A stretch of 64,000 nt of DNA from Falsochrobactrum tianjinense (lineage in GTDB: Bacteria > Pseudomonadota > Alphaproteobacteria > Rhizobiales > Rhizobiaceae), in assembly GCF_019100495.1 (NCBI RefSeq), contig NZ_JAHRVA010000001.1:124001-188000 (forward strand). The letters run 5' to 3'. Positions 9,193 to 19,718 of this stretch are shown here, piece by piece (positions within the stretch are counted from its first letter, which is position 1; each line of letters opens with the position of its first letter). The translations under genes were made by a program, and so were the position numbers. The notes under the pieces were generated by a model. That model was not told where the DNA came from and searched no databases. It saw only the letters and a list, made by a program, of their open reading frames with translations.

Positions 9193-9633
9193 ATGAACCC
9201 CGACATTGAGGAAGCCAATGGCGCCTGCCACTGCGGAACCGTGCGCTTTCATGTAAAACTGACCGACGGGCTTCACAGCGCGCGCCGCTGTACCTGCTCT
9301 TATTGTCGGATGCGTGGAGCAGTAGCCGTTTCAGCGGATCTCGATGGATTGAAAATTCTTGAGGGCGAAGAGGCGCTGACGCTCTACACTTTCAACACAG
9401 GCGTGGCGAAACACTTCTTCTGCTCGAAATGCGGGATTTACACGCATCACCAGCGCCGTTCCAACCCGCGCCAGTTCGGCGTGAATGTCGCCTGCCTCGA
9501 AGGCATATCACCCTTTGATTTTAAGGTTGTGCCAGTGAATGACGGAATGACACACCCTGCCGATGATCCGCAGCATCAAGGATCACGCATTGCGGGGTAT
9601 TTGCGATATGAAGATGCAAATACCCGATCATAA
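9193..9633 (+). CDS. GFA/CENP-V family zinc protein
   Basis: A 146-residue protein of the glutathione-dependent formaldehyde-activating (GFA) fold. The cysteine pattern is clear: NGACHCGTVRF near the N-terminus, CTCSYCRMRG at about 37-46 and FCSKCGIYTHH at about 77-87. These give the two zinc sites of the family. GFA proteins were proposed to condense formaldehyde with glutathione, but many members have no proven activity. A GAGGAG ribosome binding site precedes the ATG. It is the only plus-strand gene inside a minus-strand catabolic run and probably has its own promoter in the 99-base gap shared with the SDR gene. Confidence 0.85.
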   Translation: MNPDIEEANGACHCGTVRFHVKLTDGLHSARRCTCSYCRMRGAVAVSADLDGLKILEGEEALTLYTFNTGVAKHFFCSKCGIYTHHQRRSNPRQFGVNVACLEGISPFDFKVVPVNDGMTHPADDPQHQGSRIAGYLRYEDANTRS

Positions 9634-9658
9634 TATCAGTATCCGCTTACCCGCTACA

Positions 9659-11290
9659 TCAGGCTGTACGCCGCCGGTGATTCCGCTCCCAACTGAATAT
9701 CGCAGGCGGCAGCGGATCATGCCCCCGAATGATATCCGCGCCTTTTTCACCCATCATGATGGTCGGCGCATTGGTGTTGCAGGACGGCACACGCGGCATG
9801 ATCGAACTGTCGCACACGCGCAGCCCCTCCAGCCCATGAACCTTTAATTCGGGGTCGACGACGGCCATGGCGTCCGTGCCCATCTTGCAGGTGCCGACCG
9901 GATGGTGATCGGTCTTGGCGTTGGCGCAGGCATAATCGAACAATTCATCATCGCTCATGACTTTTGGCCCCGGCAGGCGTTCGGCCATCACGAAGGGCTT
10001 GAGCGCGTTCTGGCTCATGATCTCGCGTGCGATCTTCAGTCCCTCCAGCGACATTTTCACATCATGCGGGTCGCTCCAGTAATTCGGGTCGATCAAGGGT
10101 GCGGCCGCCGGATCGCTGGATGAAAGCCGCACGCTGCCCCGCGAACGCGGATGCAGATAGGCGGAATTGAGCGTCACACCGGCGTTTTTGAGTTTTTCAA
10201 CCCCCGCCTCGATGCCCGAGCCAAGCCCTAGGTGAAACTGGGTATCAGGCGAGCGCGCATCCGGGTCCGCATACCAGAAGCCGCCGGTTTCAAACAGGCT
10301 CGATGCCACCGGCCCCGAACGCAGCACAATATATTGAAGGCCTGCGGCAAGCGTGCGGTGCAGCTTCGCCACGCCGTCATAGGTGTGATCGCCGGTGCAT
10401 TCGCAGATCACGAACAGATCGAGATGATCCTGCAAGTTTTCGCCCACACCCGCCAGATCATGCTTCACATCGACACCGACCTGCTTGAGATGATCGGCAG
10501 GGCCGATACCCGATTGCAAAAGCAGCTTCGGCGACCCGATGGCGCCCGATGCGACGATCACCTCGCGCGAGGCGCGCAACACCTCGCCGCTCATCAGTGC
10601 AACGCCGGTGGCACGGCTCTTTTCCAGCATAATGTTGCGCACGGCGGCGTTCATGCGAATGGTCAGGTTTTTGCGCTCGCGGATCGGCGCAAGATAGGCC
10701 AGTGAAGCGGAAGAGCGGCGGCGATTGCGCTGCGTAAGCTGATAAAAGCCGACGCCTGCCTGCTCACGCCCGTTGAAATCGGGGTTGTAGGGAATGCCCA
10801 GTTCCTGCCCCGCTCGAATATAGGCATCGCAAATGGGCAGCGGCGCAGATGGCATGGAGACACCCAGCGGCCCGCCATAGGAATGATAATCGTCGTTGAA
10901 GCGCTGATTATCCTCGGCGCGTTTGAAATAAGGCAGAACGCTGCGATAATCCCAGCCGGTGCAGCCGTCTTCGGTGGCCCACAGATCATAATCGGCTGCA
11001 TTGCCGCGCGTGTAAATCTGCGCATTGATGGTGGAGCCCCCGCCAATCACTTTCGCCTGCGTATAGCGAAGCACGCGGTTTTTCATGTGCTTCTGCGGCA
11101 CGGTTTCCCAGCCCCAGCTTCCTACGCCTCTGGTCATCCTGGCAAAACCGGCTGGCATGTGGAACAGCGGGTTCCAGTCGCTTCCGCCCGCTTCCAGCAG
11201 CAGCACTTTCACCGCTGCATCCTCGCTCAGGCGATTGGCGAGAACGCATCCGGCAGGCCCGCCGCCGACAATGATATAATCATAAGCCAT
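9659..11290 (-). CDS. GMC-family alcohol dehydrogenase (choline dehydrogenase-like)
   Basis: A 543-residue FAD flavoprotein of the glucose-methanol-choline family. The ADP-binding motif is at the very N-terminus (YDYIIVGGGPAGCVLANRLSE). The first GMC signature falls at about residues 80-100 (GGGSTINAQIY) and the second at about 255-270 (ASGAIGSPKLLLQSGIGP). The C-terminal active site reads HPVGTCKMG and CNTNAPTIMMGEKGADII, with the catalytic His and Asn. It is closer to AlkJ or polyethylene glycol dehydrogenases than to real choline dehydrogenase, and no betB or betI is present. It probably oxidises a primary or secondary alcohol to a carbonyl as part of the surrounding pathway. The SDR gene lies 11 bases upstream in the same operon. 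Confidence 0.88.
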   Translation of the reverse strand: MAYDYIIVGGGPAGCVLANRLSEDAAVKVLLLEAGGSDWNPLFHMPAGFARMTRGVGSWGWETVPQKHMKNRVLRYTQAKVIGGGSTINAQIYTRGNAADYDLWATEDGCTGWDYRSVLPYFKRAEDNQRFNDDYHSYGGPLGVSMPSAPLPICDAYIRAGQELGIPYNPDFNGREQAGVGFYQLTQRNRRRSSASLAYLAPIRERKNLTIRMNAAVRNIMLEKSRATGVALMSGEVLRASREVIVASGAIGSPKLLLQSGIGPADHLKQVGVDVKHDLAGVGENLQDHLDLFVICECTGDHTYDGVAKLHRTLAAGLQYIVLRSGPVASSLFETGGFWYADPDARSPDTQFHLGLGSGIEAGVEKLKNAGVTLNSAYLHPRSRGSVRLSSSDPAAAPLIDPNYWSDPHDVKMSLEGLKIAREIMSQNALKPFVMAERLPGPKVMSDDELFDYACANAKTDHHPVGTCKMGTDAMAVVDPELKVHGLEGLRVCDSSIMPRVPSCNTNAPTIMMGEKGADIIRGHDPLPPAIFSWERNHRRRTA

Positions 11291-11301
11291 GGCATTTCTT
11301 C

Positions 11302-12075
11302 CTAAAGCTTTGCGATTGACAGGCCGCCATCGGCACTGATGGCCGAACCGGTGGCGAAGATGAAATCGCCGCCCGCAAGACCGGCAACGATAGCGCCCAC
11401 ATCGCCCGCCTCGCCCCAGCGCTTCATCGGCACCAGCCCATCTTCGATCAGCGTGTCATAACGTGCGGCGACCTTTGCGGTCATATCGGTGCGAATAATG
11501 CCGGGCCGCACCTCGAAAACCCCGATGCGCGCTTCCGCCAGCCGCAGGGCCAACCCCTGCACGAAAGCCGAAAGCCCCGCCTTGCTGATGCAGTAATCAA
11601 GCCGCTCGGGCGATGTCATCACGGATGAAACCGAGCTGATCGTCGTAATACTGCGCGAAAACGGCACCGCCGCCGCCGAAAGCATCGCCTTCACCACAGC
11701 CTGCGTGAAAAACACCGTGCCGCGCAGGTTCACATTCATGATCGTGTCAAAATTTTCGGGCTTCAGGCCCAGAAAATCGCCGCGCTCGACCGAACCCATC
11801 CCGGCATTGTTGACAAGGCAATCAATGCCGCCGAACTCCGCAAGCACTGTGTCCACAACTGCTTCATGCCGGGCGACATTGGCCAGATCGCTTTCGAGAA
11901 AAACCACTTTTCGTCCGGTTTCCTGCAATTCCTTTACGGCGCTTCTGGCCGTCTCATCATGTTCGCGGTCGGTAATGGCGAGATCGAAGCCCTTGTCCGC
12001 GAGCGAGCGCGCAATGGCAAAACCAATGCCGCGCCTTGCGCCAGTCACCAGCGCCACGGGTCGTTGACGCGTCAT
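11302..12075 (-). CDS. SDR-family oxidoreductase (3-ketoacyl-ACP reductase-like)
   Basis: A 257-residue SDR. It has the cofactor motif TGARRGIGFAIA near residue 13, NNAGMGS near residue 90, a catalytic Ser in the ITTISSVSS segment and the YCISKAG active-site pair. An aspartate (TDRE) after the second beta strand suggests NAD preference, as in catabolic dehydrogenases. Its start overlaps the stop of the upstream GMC gene by four bases (ATGA), and the next GMC gene follows after 11 bases, so it is firmly inside the operon. The substrate is unknown; a sugar-derived hydroxy intermediate is a reasonable guess. Confidence 0.87.
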   Translation of the reverse strand: MTRQRPVALVTGARRGIGFAIARSLADKGFDLAITDREHDETARSAVKELQETGRKVVFLESDLANVARHEAVVDTVLAEFGGIDCLVNNAGMGSVERGDFLGLKPENFDTIMNVNLRGTVFFTQAVVKAMLSAAAVPFSRSITTISSVSSVMTSPERLDYCISKAGLSAFVQGLALRLAEARIGVFEVRPGIIRTDMTAKVAARYDTLIEDGLVPMKRWGEAGDVGAIVAGLAGGDFIFATGSAISADGGLSIAKL

Positions 12076-13550
12076 GCAAGCGCCTCCTTTTTAATATGAT
12101 CGGCCACGCGCAAAGCCTGGGCCGCAATGGTGAGCGCCGGATTGACCGCCGCCGATGTGGGCAGGAAAGACGCATCCACCACAAATAGATTGGGATGATC
12201 GAAAGCGCGGCAATAAGGATCAAGCGGCGCTGTCAGCGGATCATTGCCGATCCGCACCGTGCCGCATTGATGCGAGGGTGTGCGCCGGTCGAAAGCCTGC
12301 GAAAGCACGATGGGAAAGCCTGCCTGCCTGAGCACGGATTTGAGCTTTTCCACCAGCATCAGATGCGCTTTCCAATTGCTGCGCACCCAGCGCAGAACAA
12401 TGCGCTCGCCATCCACGCTCACGCGGCTGTCGGGCGAAGGCAGATCCTCGCTCATCGCATAAAAATCCACTGTGCGCCGCGCAATGCGGTTGAGCAGCCA
12501 TTCGGGCACGCGCGGCATATTCGCCTTTAAAACCGCGCCCGAAACGCGGCCCAGCAATTGCACATTGCCCAGCGGCGGCCCGCCTGCCCCATCGCCAAGA
12601 TAGAAATCATTGAAGCCGAATGTCTTCTGGTAAACGCTGTCATTGCGAAAGCGCGGATCAAGGCCAATCACCGCGCTGGCATTGTGGTTCATAAAATTGC
12701 GTCCCACCTGATCGGAACTGTTGGCCAGCCCCGAACGCAGCAGCAGCGCCGCCGATTGCACCGCGCCCGCTGAAACAATGACCAGCCTGGGGCGCAGTTG
12801 CCGCGCTTCGCCATTCCTCACGTAATGCACGGCAGCGATCCGCGCGCCCTCCGCCTCCAGCCGCGTCACCCTTGCGGATGTTTCCAGCTTCACATTGGGA
12901 AATTCGAGCGCTACTGCCAGCGGGCAGGTTTCGGCATCCATCTTGCCGTCATCGCAGTTGGGATGGGCATCCCAAGGCGTCTTGCCCTTTGCCAGCCAGC
13001 GTTCAATATCGACGCCAAGCGGCAGGGAAGCGGCGTTAATGCCGTTCCTTTTCAGCCTTGCGCGCAGATCGGCAATGGCCGGTTCATCCGGCACGGGTGC
13101 AAACGGATAGGGCTGCGAATGATGCGGCTCGCTCGGATCCTCGCCCAACGCACCGCGCACCTTGAACAATTGCTCGGCGCGGCCATACCACGGCTCCAGC
13201 TCCTCATAGGGAAAAGGCCATGCCGGGGACACGCCTTCAAGATGCGCCATTTCCTCAAAATCCTCGCGGCGATAGCGCAGCAGCACCGCCCCATAGAATT
13301 TTGAATTGCCGCCCACATTATAATAATTGCCCGGATTGAACGGCGTGCCGTCCGCCTCGTACCAGCTCTCTTTCGGGCGGAAGAAGCCGCGCTGGAAAAT
13401 GGCGCGCGGATCGCGATTTTCCGGTCGGTCGGCCAGCCGCTCGCCTGCTTCCAGAATGACAATTTCAGCGCCCGACCCAGCCAGCCCGGCGGCGATTGTC
13501 GCGCCGCCGATTCCTGATCCGATAATGACAATATCCGGCTGACCTCCCAT
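12072..13550 (-). CDS. GMC-family oxidoreductase (pyranose/glucoside oxidase-like)
   Basis: A 492-residue FAD enzyme with the N-terminal dinucleotide-binding motif IIGSGIGGATIAAGLAGSG and a GGNSKFYGAVL segment at about 80-90. The C-terminal GMC_oxred_C region (HQCGTVRIG ... NPALTIAAQALR) holds the catalytic His/Asn pair. The layout, with a short substrate domain and the motif VDASFLPTSAAVNP, resembles bacterial pyranose 2-oxidase-like and glucoside 3-dehydrogenase proteins more than choline dehydrogenases. That resemblance suggests oxidation of a sugar ring hydroxyl, but it is an inference from memory of the family. I see no signal peptide or cytochrome partner. The gene lies 11 bases after the aldehyde dehydrogenase and overlaps the SDR start. 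Confidence 0.85.
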   Translation of the reverse strand: MGGQPDIVIIGSGIGGATIAAGLAGSGAEIVILEAGERLADRPENRDPRAIFQRGFFRPKESWYEADGTPFNPGNYYNVGGNSKFYGAVLLRYRREDFEEMAHLEGVSPAWPFPYEELEPWYGRAEQLFKVRGALGEDPSEPHHSQPYPFAPVPDEPAIADLRARLKRNGINAASLPLGVDIERWLAKGKTPWDAHPNCDDGKMDAETCPLAVALEFPNVKLETSARVTRLEAEGARIAAVHYVRNGEARQLRPRLVIVSAGAVQSAALLLRSGLANSSDQVGRNFMNHNASAVIGLDPRFRNDSVYQKTFGFNDFYLGDGAGGPPLGNVQLLGRVSGAVLKANMPRVPEWLLNRIARRTVDFYAMSEDLPSPDSRVSVDGERIVLRWVRSNWKAHLMLVEKLKSVLRQAGFPIVLSQAFDRRTPSHQCGTVRIGNDPLTAPLDPYCRAFDHPNLFVVDASFLPTSAAVNPALTIAAQALRVADHIKKEALA

Positions 13551-13561
13551 CGCCGTCGCTC

Positions 13562-15091
13562 CTATTTTGCCTTTTGCAACTTTTCAGAGGGCATCCACCA
13601 TCCGCTGCGTGGGCCTATATGCATGTTGAGCGTCTTGGTCTCGGTATAATCCTCCACCGCATGACGCCCCAGTTCGCGCCCCAGGCCCGACTGGCGATAG
13701 CCGCCGAAAGGCAGTTCCGGTGTGCCGTCCATAAAGGTGTTCATCCAGATCGTGCCTGCGCGCACCTTGCGCCCGATGCTCATGCATGTGTCGAAATCGC
13801 GGCTCCACACGCCTGCCGAAAGGCCGTAATCGACTGCATTGGCAATGGAAATCGCCTCATCCAGCGTGTCGAAAGACAGAACCGACAAGACCGGCCCGAA
13901 CACTTCTTCACGCGCCACCGCCATATCCGGCTTCACGCCCACAAGCACGGTCGGCCCCATATATTGGCCCATCCCGAGATCCAGCACTTCGCCGCCATGC
14001 GCCAGCGCCGCGCCAGCCTTTTCCGCCTCATCGACATAGGCGCCGATTTTGCCAAGATGCTGCGGCGAGATGATCGCACCGACCTGCGTCTGATCATTGA
14101 GCGGGTCGCCGATCACGACCTTTTTCGACAGATCGGCAATGCGCGCCACAACCTCGTCGACAATCGAATGATGCACGATCAGGCGCGACCCGGCATTGCA
14201 GCATTCGCCTGCATTGAACCACGCGCCGAATACGGCGGCATCGATGAACTCATCCAGATTGGCATCGGGGAAAACGATTTGCGGGTTCTTGCCGCCAAGC
14301 TCCAGCGACACTTTCTTCAGCGTCTGCGCGGCATTGGACATGGTCAGCCTGCCGACCCCGGTCGAGCCGGTAAAAGACACCATATCGACCTGGCTGTGGG
14401 TGCTCATATGCTGGCCCACATCCGCGCCGGTGCCGGTGATGATATTGACCACGCCATCAGGCACCCCGGCCTCGGTGAGAATTTCACCCAGAACCAGCGT
14501 CGAACCGGAAGTAAGCTCGGAAGGCTTCACCACCGCCGTACAGCCCGCAGCCAGCGCAAAAGGCAGCTTCTGGCTGACGATCAGGAACGGGAAATTCCAT
14601 GGTGTGATGATGGAAACGACGCCGATGGCTTCGCGCAGAACCACGCCCAGCGTGCCATCGCCCAGCGTGTTGTAGCTCTCGCCATGCAGGTCGCGGGCCA
14701 ATGCCGCCGCATAGCGCCAAATATCGACCGCCCCGGCAATTTCACCGCGCACCTGCGCGATTGGTTTGCCGGCTTCAATCGCATCAAGATAGGCCAGCTC
14801 CTCCGCCCGCGCCTCGATCAGATCGGCGGCCTTGAGCAATATGAGTGAACGCTGCGACGCGGTTTTCGAGACCCAGCGGCCATCGTCAAAAGCCTTGCGG
14901 GCGCTCGCAATTGCGCGCTCCGCATCAGCCTTGCCGCCCGCCGGATAGCGGCTGACGGTGACGCCATGGCCGGGGGCCACACGCTCGATTGTCTCGCCGC
15001 TTGCAGCAGCCACCCGTTCGCCGTCGATCAGCATGGAGAATTCGCGGATTTCCAGCCCCGCCAGCGGCTGCGGTTTGACAATAACACTCAT
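13562..15091 (-). CDS. NAD(P)-dependent aldehyde dehydrogenase
   Basis: An aldehyde dehydrogenase of about 509 residues. It shows the WNFPFLIVSQK segment of the NAD site, the catalytic glutamate motif (LELGGKNPQ), the nucleophilic Cys in FNAGECCNAGSRL and the EEVFGPVLSV segment. It oxidises an aldehyde to the acid and belongs to the betaine aldehyde dehydrogenase-like class. The start at 15091 overlaps the stop of the enoyl-CoA hydratase gene (TGATG). A start two codons upstream at 15097 is also possible. In the operon it would act after a GMC alcohol oxidase and before the CoA-transferase, giving an acid that can then be activated as a thioester. Confidence 0.93.
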   Translation of the reverse strand: MSVIVKPQPLAGLEIREFSMLIDGERVAAASGETIERVAPGHGVTVSRYPAGGKADAERAIASARKAFDDGRWVSKTASQRSLILLKAADLIEARAEELAYLDAIEAGKPIAQVRGEIAGAVDIWRYAAALARDLHGESYNTLGDGTLGVVLREAIGVVSIITPWNFPFLIVSQKLPFALAAGCTAVVKPSELTSGSTLVLGEILTEAGVPDGVVNIITGTGADVGQHMSTHSQVDMVSFTGSTGVGRLTMSNAAQTLKKVSLELGGKNPQIVFPDANLDEFIDAAVFGAWFNAGECCNAGSRLIVHHSIVDEVVARIADLSKKVVIGDPLNDQTQVGAIISPQHLGKIGAYVDEAEKAGAALAHGGEVLDLGMGQYMGPTVLVGVKPDMAVAREEVFGPVLSVLSFDTLDEAISIANAVDYGLSAGVWSRDFDTCMSIGRKVRAGTIWMNTFMDGTPELPFGGYRQSGLGRELGRHAVEDYTETKTLNMHIGPRSGWWMPSEKLQKAK

Positions 15092-15867
15092 CACCATTCT
15101 CCCTTAAACTTCGCTTCGCGCTTTTCGCTGAAAGAGCGCACGCCTTCCTTCAGGTCGCCGGTCTTGGCCACGAGAATGGAGCCGAGCGCCTCGACAGCGG
15201 TGCCATTATCCTCACCATTGGCGACGGACAGCATCAATTTGGAAACTTCCAGCGCCGCCGGTCCGCGTCTGACCACCCGCGCGGCATAATCCTTTGCAGC
15301 TTCCAATGCTTTGCCCGTATCGGCAACAGCATCAACCAGCCCGTGAGAAAGCGCTTCCTCAGCCGTGAACATCTCGCCGCCCAGCACCATGCGCCGCACG
15401 ATCTGCGCGCCGAAGCGGCGCACCAGACGCTGCGTGCCCGACCAGCCCGGAATCATGCCCAGCGAAGTTTCCGGCAAGCCGATCTTTGCCTGCCGCTCGG
15501 CGATGCGAATATCGGCGCTACCTGCCAGTTCCAGCCCACCGCCCAGCGCATGACCGTTCATGGCGGCAATCAGCGGCATCCGCAAAGTCGCGAGCCGCTC
15601 GAAAACGCGATGGCCATAGCGCACCCATGCATGGCCGAATTCCGCCGCTTCCATGCCGCCCCAAGCCTTGATGTCGCCGCCAGCCGAAAATGCCTTGCCT
15701 TCGCCGGTGAGGATGGCAACGCGCACGCTCTGGTCCGCTTCCACCCGGTCGCAGGCGGCAGACAATTCGTGCAGCATTTCGATATCGAAAGCATTGAGCT
15801 TCTCTGGCCGTCTGATGGTCATCACCGCAATATGGTTTTCGACCACAATCTCTATCCGTCCCGACAT
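15091..15867 (-). CDS. Enoyl-CoA hydratase/isomerase family protein
   Basis: A 258-residue crotonase-fold protein. The oxyanion-hole segments are visible: AFSAGGDIKAWGG (about residues 59-71) and AMNGHALGGGLELA (about 103-116). The next segment, GLPETSLGMIPGWSGTQRL, carries the Glu usually needed for hydration. It likely hydrates or isomerises a CoA thioester made by the adjacent CoA-transferase. It directly abuts that gene, with the start codon following the upstream stop at once, and overlaps the aldehyde dehydrogenase start. The true acyl chain is unknown. Members of this family also catalyse dehalogenation or decarboxylation, so the exact reaction is not certain. Confidence 0.9.
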   Translation of the reverse strand: MSGRIEIVVENHIAVMTIRRPEKLNAFDIEMLHELSAACDRVEADQSVRVAILTGEGKAFSAGGDIKAWGGMEAAEFGHAWVRYGHRVFERLATLRMPLIAAMNGHALGGGLELAGSADIRIAERQAKIGLPETSLGMIPGWSGTQRLVRRFGAQIVRRMVLGGEMFTAEEALSHGLVDAVADTGKALEAAKDYAARVVRRGPAALEVSKLMLSVANGEDNGTAVEALGSILVAKTGDLKEGVRSFSEKREAKFKGEW

Positions 15868-17469
15868 TTACGCCTCCAGCTTTCGCGCAGGCTTCTGCGG
15901 CAGTTTCAGCCCGATCGGCTCTTCGCCAAACAGCGCCGCATCCATCACCTTGAGCTTGTCCGATACGATCAGCGGGAATTCCGACTGGTCGAGAATATGC
16001 GTTTGCAGATCGACGCCCGGCGCAATCTCGGTCAGCACGATCCCTTCCGGTGTCAGCTTCATGACGCAGCGCTCGGTGACATAGGTAATGTCCTGTCCCT
16101 GTGCGACGCTGCGCGGACCGGAGAAAGTGACGTGCTCCACCCTGTTGACGAGCTTTTTGAGCTTGCCTTCCTTCTCGATCATAAGCTTGCCATCGGCCAC
16201 CGCAAGCTTCGCTCCCGCATTGAACATGCCCGAGAACACGATCTTTTTCGCGCGCGCGGTAATATCGGCAAAGCCGCCCACTCCTGCCGTCACATGCGGA
16301 CGGAAGGAAAGTTTCGACACGTTGACCGAACCATCGCGCCCGATTTCAAGGAAAGAGAGCAGCGAGGCATCGAAGCCCGCGCCCTGAAAATAGGTGAACT
16401 GATAGGGCGAGGGCATATAGCCATCCGCATTCGAGGCGCAGCCAAAGGCGAAGTCGAGCAGCGGCACGCCGCCGACAGCCCCCTGTTCGATGACCCATGT
16501 TACCGTGCCGTGCAGCCCTTCCTCGAGCAGGATACGCGGCACATTGGCCGAAATGCCAAAACCTAAGTTGACCGCACTGCCCGCTTCCAGCTCCTGCGCC
16601 ACGCGGCGCGCGATTGCCTTTTGAATGTTGAATTCAGCCAGCCGGAACGTATCGAGCGGACGGATGATCTCGCCGGAAATGGCCGGATCGTAAAGCGTCT
16701 GTGTCGTCTGCTTCTGCTCCGGATCCACCACGACATAATCGACCAGCGTGCCCGGCACGCGCACATCATGCGGCTTCAGCGTTCCTGCCTTGGCAATGCG
16801 CTTGACCTGCGCAATCACGATGCCGCCATTGTTGCGTGCAGCCAGCGCCTGATCGAGACCGCCCAGATAAGCCCCCTCATGCTCATAGGTGAGATTGCCG
16901 CGCTCATCGGCGGTCGTAGCCCTTATGATGGCCACCTGCGGCACGATATTGGGGAAGTAAAGCCAGTCTTCACCGGCAAAATTCACCTTCTCGACCAGCG
17001 GTTCCTTAGCCGCCAGATCATTCATCGCGCAGCCCTGCTGTGCGGGATCGACAAATGTATCCATGCCGATCTTGGTCAGCACGCCGGGGCGCTTGGCCGC
17101 TGCCTCGCGATGCATGTCGAACATGATGCCGGAAGGCACATTATAGGCCGGGATCTCATTATTGCTGATCATCTGCCAGATCAGCGGCGGCTCGGCGCTG
17201 GAAGGGCCGGACGGATAGGAACCGGCGACGATCTTTTTCAGAAGCCCCTTTTTGGCGATATAATCGACCCCCTTGATACCGCTCATATCACCGGCGGCAA
17301 TCGGATGCAGCGTGGTGATGTTCTGCGGATGGCCGCTTTCATCGAAACGCGCGCCGATGGCTTTCAGCATCAGATCGGGACAGCCAAGGCCGCTCGATGA
17401 CGAAACCGAAACGACAGCGTTGTCGGGAATAAGTGCCGCGGCTTCTGCCGGAGTGATATGCTTGCTCAT
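15868..17469 (-). CDS. Fused-subunit acyl-CoA:acetate/3-ketoacid CoA-transferase
   Basis: A 533-residue type I CoA-transferase with alpha and beta halves fused, as in propionate CoA-transferase and E. coli YdiF. The N-terminal half has VSVSSSSGLGCPD and GSYPSGPS; the C-terminal half has NLGFGISANVP and the catalytic-glutamate segment IEQGAVGG. Further on, GAGFDASLLSF closes the site. It moves CoA from an acyl-CoA donor to a carboxylic acid. The ATG at 17469 (MSKHITPAEAA) gives the family N-terminus; the frame is open to 17628 but that part is arginine-rich and unlikely. It lies 4 bases after the stop of the Gfo/Idh/MocA gene, so both are in one transcript. Confidence 0.92.
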   Translation of the reverse strand: MSKHITPAEAAALIPDNAVVSVSSSSGLGCPDLMLKAIGARFDESGHPQNITTLHPIAAGDMSGIKGVDYIAKKGLLKKIVAGSYPSGPSSAEPPLIWQMISNNEIPAYNVPSGIMFDMHREAAAKRPGVLTKIGMDTFVDPAQQGCAMNDLAAKEPLVEKVNFAGEDWLYFPNIVPQVAIIRATTADERGNLTYEHEGAYLGGLDQALAARNNGGIVIAQVKRIAKAGTLKPHDVRVPGTLVDYVVVDPEQKQTTQTLYDPAISGEIIRPLDTFRLAEFNIQKAIARRVAQELEAGSAVNLGFGISANVPRILLEEGLHGTVTWVIEQGAVGGVPLLDFAFGCASNADGYMPSPYQFTYFQGAGFDASLLSFLEIGRDGSVNVSKLSFRPHVTAGVGGFADITARAKKIVFSGMFNAGAKLAVADGKLMIEKEGKLKKLVNRVEHVTFSGPRSVAQGQDITYVTERCVMKLTPEGIVLTEIAPGVDLQTHILDQSEFPLIVSDKLKVMDAALFGEEPIGLKLPQKPARKLEA

Positions 17470-17473
17470 AGCT

Positions 17474-19512
<2,039 letters not shown>

Positions 19513-19543
19513 CCAAATCTCCCAACTGCATAGCACAGTTTAA

Positions 19544-19557
19544 TTGGAACGTTCCAA
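19544..19557. promoter_or_regulatory. LacI-type operator 1 (upstream of lacI operon)
   Basis: Perfect 14-bp palindrome TTGGAAC-GTTCCAA with the central CG step usual for LacI-family operators. It lies 32 bases upstream of the lacI start codon and fits autoregulation of the minus-strand operon. Confidence 0.8.
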
Positions 19558-19671
19558 ATTTGTCAATATCTCGAAAGCAGGCAGCAAAATGCACCATGAT
19601 TTCAATGAAATCAGCAAAAACAGTGAGGATATCCTTCCGTTTTCGCCTGAAATCTCAGCTTCTCTTGCCAT

Positions 19672-19685
19672 TTGGAACGTTCTAA
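19672..19685. promoter_or_regulatory. LacI-type operator 2 (upstream of DUF993 gene)
   Basis: TTGGAAC-GTTCTAA, one base different from operator 1 and centred 128 bp away. It lies 34 bases upstream of the DUF993 start. Two spaced copies fit control of both divergent promoters, possibly with DNA looping. Confidence 0.78.
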
Positions 19686-19718
19686 TTTAAATAAGCCCCA
19701 GCTATGCGGAGGAACATG

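Noticed and set aside
15343-16566. Plus-strand open frame antisense to the CoA-transferase and hydratase genes
   Set aside because: No recognisable domain and the sequence is rich in His and Arg, typical of antisense frames here.
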